DNA of 64,000 nucleotides, taken from positions 1 through 64,000 of the forward strand of contig CAZPWJ010000011.1 of NCBI GenBank assembly GCA_964590195.1. The letters run 5' to 3'. The notes under the pieces are model-generated. The model was not told the origin of the DNA, did not search any database, and saw nothing but the letters and a program-made list of their open reading frames with translations. This DNA comes from GCA-2731375 sp964590195 (GTDB lineage: Bacteria; Pseudomonadota; Alphaproteobacteria; GCA-2731375). A program made the translations under genes and the position numbers. Positions 1-8,837 of this stretch are shown here, piece after piece. Position 1 is the stretch's first letter, and the number at the start of each line of letters is the position of its first letter.

Positions 1-2
1 GG

Positions 3-470
3 AACATTCATCGCCGAACTGACTGGAAGGGCACCACCCCAAAGAAAGATTTGGGGATACTCATCATTGCAGATGATCAAAGCAAAATCAGGAACTTCCC
101 AGATCAACACAACGCGAATGGCATCGCAAAAAATAAACGTACAGGAATGCGTTACAAGCAAGTCGTTCGAATCCTGAAAAAGCTCCAGAATTATATTAAT
201 GACGATCAACTATTTTATGAACCTGTTGCATCGTTCCTAATTGAATGTCTCGCGTACAGTTGTCATGACAAGCAATTTCGAGGTGACGACATTTTTGAGG
301 TCGTATCCAACGTGCTCCGCAGCATCGATCAGATAACCGCCGATGACCTTCTCGCCTCCAGCTTATATGAAGTCAATTTCATCAAGCCGTTATTTACTGA
401 TGACCAGCCATGGCAGCGCTCCGAGGCCAACTATTTCGCTCGTGTGGCATTAGATACCATTGGCGCATAA
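3..470 (+). CDS. CD-NTase (CBASS cyclic-oligonucleotide synthase), C-terminal part
   Basis: The frame is open from the left edge to the TAA at 468-470, so the gene begins outside the window. A TTG at 51 is not a credible start because coding-like sequence continues upstream of it. The visible part has the C-terminal signature of SMODS-type CD-NTases: a PDQHNANGIAKNK stretch followed by RYKQVVRILKKL, then an alpha-helical tail that contains FLIECLAY. The nucleotidyltransferase core (GS and DxD motifs) would lie off the window. CD-NTases make cyclic di- or trinucleotides when phage infection is sensed. The next gene, 6 nt downstream, is a Cap15-type effector, which supports the CBASS assignment. 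The region is AT-richer than the rest of the window. The nucleotide product cannot be predicted from this fragment. Confidence 0.8.
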   Translation, partial: NIHRRTDWKGTTPKKDLGILIIADDQSKIRNFPDQHNANGIAKNKRTGMRYKQVVRILKKLQNYINDDQLFYEPVASFLIECLAYSCHDKQFRGDDIFEVVSNVLRSIDQITADDLLASSLYEVNFIKPLFTDDQPWQRSEANYFARVALDTIGA

Positions 471-476
471 GCAGAC

Positions 477-1091
477 ATGTTTGAGACCATACCGAACAAA
501 GGCATTTTATATGTCCTATTCGCTGCCGGGCTATTGTCTGGCGTTTTGGCCACCTACCAGTTGATCACAGGCGAAGTCGTTCAGTGGTGGGGATTTTCAC
601 AAAGGCTTAGCGCCATTGTATTCGCCATAGATGTGATTTTCTTTGGAATGGTTGCACTCGCTTGGCGGCAGCTATGGCGATGGTTTCCCTCATTAAATTG
701 TTGGATTTTTCCCGACCTTAACGGGGAATGGGTCGGTACAATTTCCTCAACTCATGACAACAAAATGGGGGAGGTACCCACAACAAGCCGACAAGCAACG
801 CTTCGAATTCGTCAAGGTTGGAAACGTTTTTCGGTGGAATTGATAACCAAAGAGAGCAGGTCGCTTTCAACCAATTTGGAACTAGGAGCCAACCGTTCAG
901 ACAAACTATTTTCTATGAAGTACAACTATTTGAACAACCCCATCTACCAGGTTCGAAATCGTAGCCAGCGACATGACGGCACGGCAGAATTGAGGGTAGA
1001 TTTTAATGCGAACCCAGATCGGTTAATAGGTACTTACTTCACTGATCGCTTTACAGCCGGAAATATGGACTTCATGCGAAGTGTCAACTAG
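477..1091 (+). CDS. cap15: Cap15-type CBASS effector (2TM plus beta-barrel)
   Basis: The protein has 204 residues. Two hydrophobic segments lie near residues 9-30 and 43-67. They are followed by a beta-rich domain that opens with FPDLNGEWVGTI and closes with LIGTYFTDRFTAGNMDF. This is the layout of the SMODS-associating 2TM beta-strand-rich effector family (Cap15). In that family the barrel binds the cyclic nucleotide and the protein then assembles in and damages the inner membrane, killing the infected cell. The gene starts 6 nt after the CD-NTase stop, so the two are almost certainly co-transcribed. No further CBASS gene follows: the next gene is on the other strand with normal composition, so this is the 3' end of the operon. 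Whether accessory cap2/cap3 genes exist upstream cannot be seen. Confidence 0.85.
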   Translation: MFETIPNKGILYVLFAAGLLSGVLATYQLITGEVVQWWGFSQRLSAIVFAIDVIFFGMVALAWRQLWRWFPSLNCWIFPDLNGEWVGTISSTHDNKMGEVPTTSRQATLRIRQGWKRFSVELITKESRSLSTNLELGANRSDKLFSMKYNYLNNPIYQVRNRSQRHDGTAELRVDFNANPDRLIGTYFTDRFTAGNMDFMRSVN

Positions 1092-1367
1092 TACATAACG
1101 AATCCAAGCCAAGGCCATTCCAGCCGATATGACCGACAGCAGTAAAAAATTGAGCACCACACCGCCACGACCTATATAGATCAATAAGAAATGTGAAAGT
1201 TCGGCAATTTGTAGACTGGTAGGCTAAACCGTGACGTTGAATAGGAAGGCATCATGAGGCAGTCGCTAAACCGTTGCCGAACCTTCTCCAATCGGCCTTC
1301 GTTTAAGATTTTTTCGGGGTTAGAAGCCGGAAAGATGCATTAACTGTCAGCGGTGCTAGCTCCCACC
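1092..1367. other. Intergenic boundary between CBASS and core-like DNA
   Basis: This stretch of about 275 bp carries no convincing gene. Composition rises from AT-rich on the left to the GC-rich level of the rest of the window. A 10-bp direct repeat (gctaaaccgt) occurs at 1223-1232 and 1265-1274. No tRNA 3' end, integrase or transposase remnant is visible, so the mechanism by which the CBASS genes arrived is not shown. The short minus-strand reading frame here is an overlap of the next gene in another frame. Confidence 0.4.
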
Positions 1368-2168
1368 TCAACCATGCCGGTCGGAAAACCAACTGTGCGA
1401 AGATCCGGATTTGGCCTCGGCCCAGGCCGGCGCCTCGCAATTGAGGGCCTGATGCAGGCTTTCGGGTGAAATGATGCTGCGGGCCAGATTGGCGCGCCAC
1501 AAATCCGTGCCTTGCAGATTGGCGGCCGACAGATCAGCCTCGATCAGGTTCGCCTCGGTCAGGGACGCGGACGACAGGTTGGTGTCGGTCAGATTGGCGC
1601 CGCTTAAATCCGCGCCGGTCAAATCGGCGCCCACCAGCTTGGCCCCGCGCAGACGGGCGCCGGACAATTTGGCATTGGTCAGACTGACATGACTCAAATC
1701 ACGGCCTTCGAGATTGACGTCGCTTAAATTCTCATCGGAAAGATCGGCCCGCACGCCGTCGCTGTCACCTTGCAGCCAACGATGGTGGGCGGTCAGGGTG
1801 CGGAGAAGCCGGCGGTTACGCTCGGCGTTACGTTGGCGTTGCTCTTCCTCGACAATGTTCTTTTCAACAATGCGGGTGTCGGTCGGCAATTGGGTGAGGC
1901 CCAGAATAACCCGCAGCTGGCGTTGCGCGTGCTTCATATCAAAGGCTTCAAGCTCGCCCGTCGTCAGGCTGCCGCCCTGATGAAAGCGCACCTCATATAG
2001 ATATTCGATCAATTCCGGCTGGTTTTGTTCGTTTGTCTCGGCTTCCGCCGCACGCAGGGCCGCCAGTTCCGCTTCCAGCTCCTCGGGCGGGGCATAATTG
2101 CTGTTATGGCCAATACCCGGTTGCCATTCAGCGGCGGTTTCACGGGGTTTCCGTCGTGCTCTAGCCAT
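1368..2168 (-). CDS. Pentapeptide-repeat protein with charged N-terminal region
   Basis: The protein has 266 residues from the ATG at 2168, which is preceded by GGAGG at 8-nt spacing; an in-frame ATG 60 nt further upstream lacks this. The N terminus is basic and carries a GIGHN motif often seen in alphaproteobacterial accessory proteins. A charged helical region follows. From about residue 140 come some 18 tandem A(D/N)LxX pentapeptides, for example GADLTGADLSGANL. These should fold as a right-handed quadrilateral beta-helix, and the tail after them is non-repetitive. Such repeats mediate protein-protein contacts, and a few act as DNA mimics against gyrase, but nothing here fixes a target. 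Predicted cytoplasmic, with no signal peptide. It sits alone between the CBASS tail and a flavoprotein gene. Confidence 0.75.
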   Translation of the reverse strand: MARARRKPRETAAEWQPGIGHNSNYAPPEELEAELAALRAAEAETNEQNQPELIEYLYEVRFHQGGSLTTGELEAFDMKHAQRQLRVILGLTQLPTDTRIVEKNIVEEEQRQRNAERNRRLLRTLTAHHRWLQGDSDGVRADLSDENLSDVNLEGRDLSHVSLTNAKLSGARLRGAKLVGADLTGADLSGANLTDTNLSSASLTEANLIEADLSAANLQGTDLWRANLARSIISPESLHQALNCEAPAWAEAKSGSSHSWFSDRHG

Positions 2169-2290
2169 CTTTGTTGCCTCCATTTGCATACCGGATACGC
2201 GCGTCTCCCCCAAAAGAGACCGGGGCATGCTTCACCTAACGGCTAGAAAGATAAATAGACATCATTAACAAAAACTTATTCCACCGCGCA

Positions 2291-4744
2291 TCAGGCCTTG
2301 ATGCATGCGCTTTTCGGATCATAAAGAGGCCGCAACGACGCCGTTGCCGCAACCTGTTCGCAAGCCACCTCGATGGCATAGCTGCCCGCATTGACGAACG
2401 CGGCGTCAACCACGCCGCCGTCCGGATCACGGATGTATCCGAGGCCGATGGCCGCACCCAGGCCATGGCCGTAGCTGCCAGAGCGCAGATACCCGACGAT
2501 AACGCCGTCACGCCAGATCGGTTCGTTGTGGTACAGCAGTTTTTCCGGGTCGGTTAATTTGAATTGCACAAGCCGTTGCCGCGGCCCCGTCTCGCGCTGG
2601 CGCAGCAGTGCCTCGCGCCCGATGAAACCGCCATCCTTGTCCCAGGCCACGGCAAAACTCAAGCCGGCCTCGATCGGGGTGTCTTCATCGGTGATATCGT
2701 GGCCCCAGTGGCGATAGGCTTTCTCCATCCGCAGCGAGTCCAAGGCATGATAGCCGGCATGGCGCAGGCCGAATTCCGCCCCCGCCGCGACGATTTCGTC
2801 ATAGACCCCTTGGGCAAGCTCGGACGGAATATAAAGCTCCCAGCCAAGCTCCCCCACATAGGTCAGGCGGGTGGCCCGCAGGGTGGCATAGCCGATATCG
2901 ATCTGGCGGGAGGCGCCGAACGGAAAAGCATCGTTGCTCATGTCCGTATCCGTGATCGAAGCCAGCAATTCCCTTGATTTCGGCCCCATGATCGACAGCA
3001 CGGCCTGGGCCGAGGTGATATCGGTCAGATAGGCATGGGCATCGTCGGGAATATGCGCTTTCAGCCAATGGAAATCGCGCATTTGCGAGGTGCCGGAGGT
3101 GACAATCAGGAATTCGCTCTCCCCCGTCCGGGTGACCGTCAGGTCGGCCTCGATACCGCCGCGTTCGTTGAGCCACTGGGTATAGACCGTGCGGTCCACG
3201 GGCACATCAACCTGATTGGCGCAAACCTGGTTCAACACCGCCAGGGCGTCCCGGCCCGCCAATTGAAATTTGGCGAATGACGTTTGTTCAAACATCGCCA
3301 CGCCCTCGCGCACCGCCATATGCTCGGCGGCCCAATGTTCGAACCAATTCTGCCGGCCATAGCTGTATTCATATTCAGGCGCGGTTTCGCCGGGCGCATA
3401 CCAATTGGCCCGCTCCCACCCCGCCGCCTCGCCGAAACAGGCGCCGGCCTGGACCAGGCGGTCATGCAGGGGCGATTTCCGCACCCCCCTGGCGGTGCGG
3501 TATTGATAGAACGGCCAGTGCGGCGCATAGAGTAGGCCGAGGCATTCACTTACCCGTTCACGCAGATAACGGGCATTGCTTTGATGCGGCAGGGTACGGC
3601 GGATATCCACGTCCCAAAGATCCAGCGGCGCATAACCGTCGCGAATCCATTCCGCCATCACTTTGCCCACGCCCCCCGCCGATTGAATACCGATGGAGTT
3701 GAAGCCGCAGGCCACGAAAAGTCCCTCGGTCTCGGGCACCTCGCCCAGGTGATAGCGGTTGTCGGGGGTGAAACTTTCCGGGCCGCAGAACCAGGTTCGG
3801 ATACCGGTATGTTCCAGCGCCGGCAAGCGGCTCATGGCACGCTCCAACACCGGCATGAAATGATCCATGTCGTTGGGCAATTCATCAAAACAGAAATCTT
3901 CCGAAATACCGCCCATGCCCCACGGCTTGGCGTCGGGTTCGAACGCACCCAGCAGGATCTTGCCCGCATCTTCCTTGTAGTAGGCGTAATTATCGGTGTC
4001 GCGCAGCACTGGCAGGCCGCCGTGCACGCCTTCGATCGGCTCCGTCACCACGTAGAAATGCTCGCAGGCATGCAGGGGCACCATGGCCTTGGTCATGGCG
4101 CCCACCTCCCGGCCCCACATGCCCGTGCAGTTGACCACGACATCGGCCCTGACCCGTTCGCCGCCGACGGCAACGCCGGTGACCTTGCCCTGCTCAACCA
4201 GGATATCCGTGACCTTGGTGTTTTCCAGCACCGTCGCGCCGCCGGCGCGGGCGCCCTTGGCCAGGGCCTGGGTCAGATCCGTCGGGTTGATCTGGCCGTC
4301 TTTGGGCAGGAACACGCCGCCGACCACGTCAGCCACGTTCAACAGGGGATACATCCGGCGAATATCATCCTGATTGATCTCGTCCACCGCCAGGCCGAAG
4401 ACCCGCGCCATGGAGGCGCCCCGGCGTAGCTCTTCCAGCCGCTCGCTGTTGGTGGCCAAGGAAATAGAGCCATTTTGTTTGAAGCCCGTGGCCTGTCCCG
4501 TCTCGGCTTCCAAGCCGGCATAAAGCTCGGTCGAGTACTTCGCCAGCTGGGTCAAATTCTGGGTTGCCCGCAGCTGCCCCACCAAGCCGGCGGCATGCCA
4601 GGTGGTGCCCGATGACAGCTGTTTACGCTCCAGCAACAGAACATCGCTGATACCCAGTTTGACCAGGTGATAGGCGATGGAACAACCGACGACACCGCCG
4701 CCTACAATGACAACCGAGGCGTGGCTGGGCAGGGACTTGGGCAT
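2291..4744 (-). CDS. Dimethylglycine/sarcosine dehydrogenase-type flavoprotein
   Basis: The protein has 817 residues from the ATG at 4744, chosen because GGAG lies 6 nt upstream; an ATG 12 nt earlier has no ribosome site. The N-terminal DAO-type FAD domain has VVIVGGGVVG followed by GTTWHAAGL. The His of that second motif corresponds to the residue that carries covalent FAD in DMGDH and SARDH. The second half is a GcvT-like, folate-binding aminomethyltransferase domain. Size and order match the two-domain dimethylglycine/sarcosine dehydrogenases, which demethylate N-methylated glycines and pass the C1 unit to tetrahydrofolate. The exact substrate is uncertain. No electron-transfer partner gene is adjacent. 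It may work with the N-methylproline-demethylase-like enzyme at 58.2 kb, but that is inference. Confidence 0.85.
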   Translation of the reverse strand: MPKSLPSHASVVIVGGGVVGCSIAYHLVKLGISDVLLLERKQLSSGTTWHAAGLVGQLRATQNLTQLAKYSTELYAGLEAETGQATGFKQNGSISLATNSERLEELRRGASMARVFGLAVDEINQDDIRRMYPLLNVADVVGGVFLPKDGQINPTDLTQALAKGARAGGATVLENTKVTDILVEQGKVTGVAVGGERVRADVVVNCTGMWGREVGAMTKAMVPLHACEHFYVVTEPIEGVHGGLPVLRDTDNYAYYKEDAGKILLGAFEPDAKPWGMGGISEDFCFDELPNDMDHFMPVLERAMSRLPALEHTGIRTWFCGPESFTPDNRYHLGEVPETEGLFVACGFNSIGIQSAGGVGKVMAEWIRDGYAPLDLWDVDIRRTLPHQSNARYLRERVSECLGLLYAPHWPFYQYRTARGVRKSPLHDRLVQAGACFGEAAGWERANWYAPGETAPEYEYSYGRQNWFEHWAAEHMAVREGVAMFEQTSFAKFQLAGRDALAVLNQVCANQVDVPVDRTVYTQWLNERGGIEADLTVTRTGESEFLIVTSGTSQMRDFHWLKAHIPDDAHAYLTDITSAQAVLSIMGPKSRELLASITDTDMSNDAFPFGASRQIDIGYATLRATRLTYVGELGWELYIPSELAQGVYDEIVAAGAEFGLRHAGYHALDSLRMEKAYRHWGHDITDEDTPIEAGLSFAVAWDKDGGFIGREALLRQRETGPRQRLVQFKLTDPEKLLYHNEPIWRDGVIVGYLRSGSYGHGLGAAIGLGYIRDPDGGVVDAAFVNAGSYAIEVACEQVAATASLRPLYDPKSACIKA

Positions 4745-4863
4745 GACAGGCTCCATACAAACATTTGCTCGCCGTCACCCTACCGGATTGCCCGTGCCTG
4801 GGCCATAATGTGCATTAGGAAAAACAAAATCGAGGGCTGGCATCTTCACGGGCCGCCCATGAC

Positions 4864-6432
4864 GTGAAAGTACGGGTCGGATTGGCGACGGATAGTATTG
4901 AGACACTGCTCGAACGCTACGGTCCAGCGTATCGATGGATTGTCACCCTGACGGGAATGACCGCCGCCATGACGATGATTTTGTCATCAACCATGGTGAA
5001 CGTCGCCGTGCCTTCGATCATGGGCACCTATGGCGTGGGGCAAAGCCAGGCGCAGTGGATGTCGACGGCCTTCCTTTCGGCCATGACGGCCAGTCAATTG
5101 CTCGGCGCCTGGGTTATTTCGATTGTCGGGCCAAGGGGCGGATACCTTGGCGCGGTGGCGCTTTTCATCGCCGGCTCCCTGCTTGGGGCCGGGGCGCCGA
5201 ACATGGATATGTTGATCGCCGCGCGGGTCTTGCAGGGCATGGCCGCCGGCGTCGTGCAGCCAATCGCCATGGCCACCATCTTTCGGGTTTTCCCGCCGCA
5301 GCAGCGGGGCCTGGCATTGGCCATCTATGGCATGGGCATCATGCTGGCACCGATTATGGGCCCGGTGGTGGGCGGCATTACCATCGACGCCATGGGCTGG
5401 CGCTATCTGTTTTTCATCCCCCTGCCCATCGCCGGCCTGGCGCTTATGCTCGGCAGTCTGTTCATGCCGACCCGGGACGCGGATACGGAACGCCTGCCCT
5501 TCGATTGGGCCGGCTATGGCCTGATCGTCGGCGCCATTGTCTGCACCATGAGCGCCATCGCCGGCGGCCCGCGCGATGGCTGGTGGTCCGACAAGACCAT
5601 GCTGCTTGGCTTCACCGGGATTTGCCTTTCCGTCGCCTTCGTCGTTTCGCAATTACGATCGGCGGCGCCGATCCTTGATTTCTCGGTCTTTCGCCATAAA
5701 CAATTCGCCGCCGCGGCAGCCCTTGGTTTTGTCTTCGGGGCCGGTAATTTCGCCTCCACCTATATCGTGCCGGTGTTCGTGCAGACCGTACAGAATTTCA
5801 CCCCGACGGCGGCCGGCCTGGTCTCGGCACCCGCCGGCCTGGTCGTGATGTTGTTCTTTCCCATCGCCGGCCGGATGGTCGATACCTTCCCGGCATACAT
5901 TCTGACCATGGTTGGTCTGCTGCTGTTCGCCCTCGGCGCGCTGCTATTACATCAGACCGACGTCAATACCGCCTTTGTGACCTTAGTCATTTACGTCATC
6001 GTCGGCCGCATCGGGCAAAGCATCATGCTGCCCGCGATCAACGTCTCGGCCCTGGGGGCCCTGCCCCCCGACAAGCTGAACAACGGCTCGGGCACGATCA
6101 ATTTCATCCGCCTGATGGGCGGCGCGTTCGGCGTCAACCTCCTGGTGGTCTTCATGGAGGAGCGGATCGACATGCATGCGGTCGCCCTGACCGTAACCCA
6201 GACCTATGACAACGCCGCCAGCCGGGAGCTCCTGAACCACGTCAGAAACCTGCTCACCCATGGCGGCGCACCCGAGGGCCTGCTGCGCCCCGGCTCTCTG
6301 CATTTTTTGGGCCAGGTGATCGAGGCGCAAGCCAATACCCTGGGCTTCAAGGACGGCTATATGATGATCGCCGTGGTCTTCGTCTGCGCCCTGGTGCCCG
6401 CATTGATGCTGAGAAATAAGCAGAAAAAGTAA
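4864..6432 (+). CDS. DHA2-family (EmrB/QacA) MFS transporter
   Basis: The protein has about 522 residues and many hydrophobic helices, consistent with the 14-TM drug:H+ antiporter-2 family. The first helix contains SSTMVNVAVPSI and is followed by TAFLSAMTASQLLGAW. A motif-C-like GIMLAPIMGPVVGG stretch is typical of antiporters. The start is a GTG without a clear ribosome site, so the N terminus is uncertain by a few dozen residues. The substrate is unknown; the family exports drugs, bile salts or metabolites. The upstream flavoprotein gene is divergent, 119 nt away. The gene converges on the deacetylase gene that ends 3 nt further on. Confidence 0.85.
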   Translation: MKVRVGLATDSIETLLERYGPAYRWIVTLTGMTAAMTMILSSTMVNVAVPSIMGTYGVGQSQAQWMSTAFLSAMTASQLLGAWVISIVGPRGGYLGAVALFIAGSLLGAGAPNMDMLIAARVLQGMAAGVVQPIAMATIFRVFPPQQRGLALAIYGMGIMLAPIMGPVVGGITIDAMGWRYLFFIPLPIAGLALMLGSLFMPTRDADTERLPFDWAGYGLIVGAIVCTMSAIAGGPRDGWWSDKTMLLGFTGICLSVAFVVSQLRSAAPILDFSVFRHKQFAAAAALGFVFGAGNFASTYIVPVFVQTVQNFTPTAAGLVSAPAGLVVMLFFPIAGRMVDTFPAYILTMVGLLLFALGALLLHQTDVNTAFVTLVIYVIVGRIGQSIMLPAINVSALGALPPDKLNNGSGTINFIRLMGGAFGVNLLVVFMEERIDMHAVALTVTQTYDNAASRELLNHVRNLLTHGGAPEGLLRPGSLHFLGQVIEAQANTLGFKDGYMMIAVVFVCALVPALMLRNKQKK

Positions 6433-6435
6433 CGC

Positions 6436-7374
6436 CTAGCTAAGACTACCCGGATAATCCTGCCAGATGCTGTCTTCCAGACGCAGATGGCTGCTGGCCG
6501 GATAGTTCGCCTGCCAATGATCGGCGATCTGGCTGCCGGTGGCGTTCCAGACATCGGGGAAGCCGCGCACATAGGCGAAGAAATCCTCCAGCAGCTTCAG
6601 GCGATGGGCCCAGCCGATGGCATATGGATGCAGGGTCATATTGAAATGGCGCCCGCGCCTGTACTGCGCATCGAATTCGGCCCGCCAGTTGGCGAACAGC
6701 GTATCGGCATGTTCCAATCCCGTGCCCTTGGCCGGGAACAGCAAAAAGAACTGATCGTCGAAATGATAGAAATACGGCAGCGTCAGAATTGCGCTGCGTT
6801 TTTCAAAATCCGCCACCCAATAGTGCGGGATATCATCGGAAAGGCCGCTGCCCATATAGCTATAGCCGGCCTCAACCAATAACTCGGCGGTGTTCGGGCT
6901 AATGGTGCCGACCGCGAAGGGGTCGCTTTGCCGGGGCAGGGAAAACCAGCCCCTGGGACGCTGACCCAGCACATCGGTCATGATCTCGGTCGCCAGATCC
7001 ATGCGGGCCTTTTCATCCTCCCGGCTTAAACCGCTGACGTCTTCATGCTTGAAACCGTGCGGCGCCACTTCATGGCCATTAACGGTCAACTCGCGCAGCG
7101 TATCCTTGAGCATATTGGCCATGGCCGCCGGCACGGTGAACGTCGCCTTGATGTCATAGCGCGCCAGGGTGGCCAGCACCTGGATCATGCCTTCATGCAA
7201 ACCGAACATGGCGCGGTAGTCCGACAGATCCGAGGGGGCGACGCCATCAGGCCCCCGGGCCAGGCTCAGATCCACGTTGACCGCGACGCAGCAGCGGCGG
7301 CCACCGGGCCAGCTGATTTCATCATCCTTCAGACTGACTTCGTCGGTGGCGGTATAGTTTTGTTTCCAGGGCAT
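6436..7374 (-). CDS. NodB-domain (polysaccharide deacetylase / PuuE-like) protein 1
   Basis: The protein has 312 residues. The NodB fold is indicated by VAVNVDLSL near the N terminus (metal-binding Asp region) and by the HxxxH motif in APHGFKHEDV. RPRGWFSLP and the C-terminal TLHPYAIG follow, as in PuuE-type allantoinase relatives rather than chitooligosaccharide deacetylases. No signal peptide is visible, so it is probably cytoplasmic and acts on a small C-N substrate. Its ATG directly follows the TAG of the upstream paralogue (TAGATG), so the two are translationally coupled and could form a heteromer. The substrate is unknown. Confidence 0.75.
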   Translation of the reverse strand: MPWKQNYTATDEVSLKDDEISWPGGRRCCVAVNVDLSLARGPDGVAPSDLSDYRAMFGLHEGMIQVLATLARYDIKATFTVPAAMANMLKDTLRELTVNGHEVAPHGFKHEDVSGLSREDEKARMDLATEIMTDVLGQRPRGWFSLPRQSDPFAVGTISPNTAELLVEAGYSYMGSGLSDDIPHYWVADFEKRSAILTLPYFYHFDDQFFLLFPAKGTGLEHADTLFANWRAEFDAQYRRGRHFNMTLHPYAIGWAHRLKLLEDFFAYVRGFPDVWNATGSQIADHWQANYPASSHLRLEDSIWQDYPGSLS

Positions 7375-8274
7375 CTACTGCACTCCCATCGATCGTCGGG
7401 CGGGATGGTTCTCCAGGCAATGGCGGGCTATTTCCTCACAACTTGGGAACCAGACGCCGGGCAGGGTTTTCATTCGGTTGATCAGTTTGTCCAGCGCCTC
7501 GATCCGCATGGCCCGGCCCGAGACAAACGGATGCAGGCAGACGTTCAGATAACCGCCCTGGCGGTACTGCTGCAGGAAGGCATCCCACCACATATCCATG
7601 ACGCGCTCGGGCTCGGTAATGCGCTGGGCGGCATTTTCCGAGGCCAGCCAGGCGAAGGAAAAGAACATGGCGTCATCAATGGCGTAGTGGAACGGGATGT
7701 TCAAAAGGCGGTTACCGCCATCCTTGTCGCTGACATAGTAAGGCCGGTGATGGGCCGTGCCGTGGGAATTGTAGATATAGCCCTCCTCGATCAGCAGGGA
7801 CTGGCTGTGCCAGCTGCGGGTGCCCACGGGACGTTTGCCGGCGGTGGCGGTCAAGGCCTGGGTGGATTTCCGTAAATGCTCCGCCTCCAGTTGCAGATCC
7901 TTGGGCACCTGATGTTCCCACATATGATCCGCCACCTCGTGGCCGTTGGCGGTGACGGCGGCGACGGCTTTCGGATAGAGCTCGCAAATCCGCCCCGGCG
8001 TGAACACCGTCGCCTTGATGTCATGGGAATTAAACAATTCGATCAGGCGCCAGATCCCGACCCGGCCGCCGAATTCACCCTGAGCCAACTGCATCGGCGG
8101 TTCCTTCAACAGCCGCCGCAACAGCATGGCATCAAAATCGGCGGTGAAGTTCACCGCCATCTGGACACCGGGCGGATAGGCGAAGTCATCGATGAATTCA
8201 AAGCGCGCCTCTGTTTCCCGGGCCGCGGCTTCCAACGCCGCGATCTCATGGGTCAGCTGATCAGTCATTGTCAT
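7375..8274 (-). CDS. NodB-domain (polysaccharide deacetylase / PuuE-like) protein 2
   Basis: The protein has 299 residues. The start is supported by AGGAGG about 8 nt upstream. Motifs are VNFTADFD (first metal-ligand region), GGRVGIWRLIELF (PuuE-like), HxxxH within ADHMWEHQVP, and a C-terminal CLHPFVSGR. It is the first gene of a pair with the abutting deacetylase-like gene downstream. The two share a fold but are clearly diverged. The probable role is hydrolysis of an amide-type bond in a cytoplasmic small molecule. True allantoinase activity is not demonstrated, and no uricase or allantoate gene is nearby. The VOC gene is divergent from this pair. Confidence 0.75.
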   Translation of the reverse strand: MTMTDQLTHEIAALEAAARETEARFEFIDDFAYPPGVQMAVNFTADFDAMLLRRLLKEPPMQLAQGEFGGRVGIWRLIELFNSHDIKATVFTPGRICELYPKAVAAVTANGHEVADHMWEHQVPKDLQLEAEHLRKSTQALTATAGKRPVGTRSWHSQSLLIEEGYIYNSHGTAHHRPYYVSDKDGGNRLLNIPFHYAIDDAMFFSFAWLASENAAQRITEPERVMDMWWDAFLQQYRQGGYLNVCLHPFVSGRAMRIEALDKLINRMKTLPGVWFPSCEEIARHCLENHPARRSMGVQ

Positions 8275-8368
8275 TTTACGTTCCTCCTAACCCATCCATT
8301 GTACCCGTCTTCCCTCTGCCTCAAAGCCCCTATAAGCTAGAGATGGGGAAATAATGGGGATCAAGACA

Positions 8369-8833
8369 ATGGATCAAAGCAATCCGTACGAAGCCAAACG
8401 CCGTGCCTTACAGGACAAATTCATGGCTGGCAAAGCGGAGGCGCCCCTGGGGACCGAGGGTGTGCATCACCTGGTGCTGATTTCTTCGGACCTGGACGCC
8501 ACCGTCAGCTTTTACACCCGGGTCCTGAACATGCGCCTGGTCAAGGTGGTCGAGAACCGTGACGATCCGACCTCGACGCATATCTTTTTGGACATGGGCG
8601 GCGGCAATCTGCTGGCGTTTTTCGATTTTCCCGAACATGGCGATGCCCCGGTGGTACGCGGCATCGGCGCCATGCACCATGTGGCGCTAAAAGCCACGCC
8701 GGCACAATACAAGGCGTTGTTCGACCGCCTGAAGGATCAGGGTATGGACTATTCACAGCACGGCACGGACGAAGCGGGTTCAGTCTATCTGCGCGATCCG
8801 GACAATGCCCTGATCGAAGTGACCTGCCGCTAA
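8369..8833 (+). CDS. VOC-family (glyoxalase/dioxygenase-like) protein
   Basis: The protein has about 154 residues. The ATG at 8369 has GGGGA 8 nt upstream; an in-frame ATG at 8354 is also possible. One vicinal-oxygen-chelate domain with its paired beta-alpha-beta-beta-beta modules is visible: VHHLVLISSDLDATVSFYTR, then MHHVALKATPAQ, and YLRDPDNALIEV at the end. The His in VHH, the His in MHH and the Glu in LIEV are the usual metal ligands. The family includes glyoxalase I, extradiol dioxygenases and fosfomycin-resistance proteins, and the specific reaction is not readable. It is convergent with the GMC oxidoreductase gene, 4 nt apart. Confidence 0.8.
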   Translation: MDQSNPYEAKRRALQDKFMAGKAEAPLGTEGVHHLVLISSDLDATVSFYTRVLNMRLVKVVENRDDPTSTHIFLDMGGGNLLAFFDFPEHGDAPVVRGIGAMHHVALKATPAQYKALFDRLKDQGMDYSQHGTDEAGSVYLRDPDNALIEVTCR

Positions 8834-8837
8834 ACGA

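Noticed and set aside
3581..4429. A 282-residue plus-strand frame within the dimethylglycine-dehydrogenase-type gene.
   Set aside because: It is antisense to a well-conserved FAD-binding region and shows no domain of its own.
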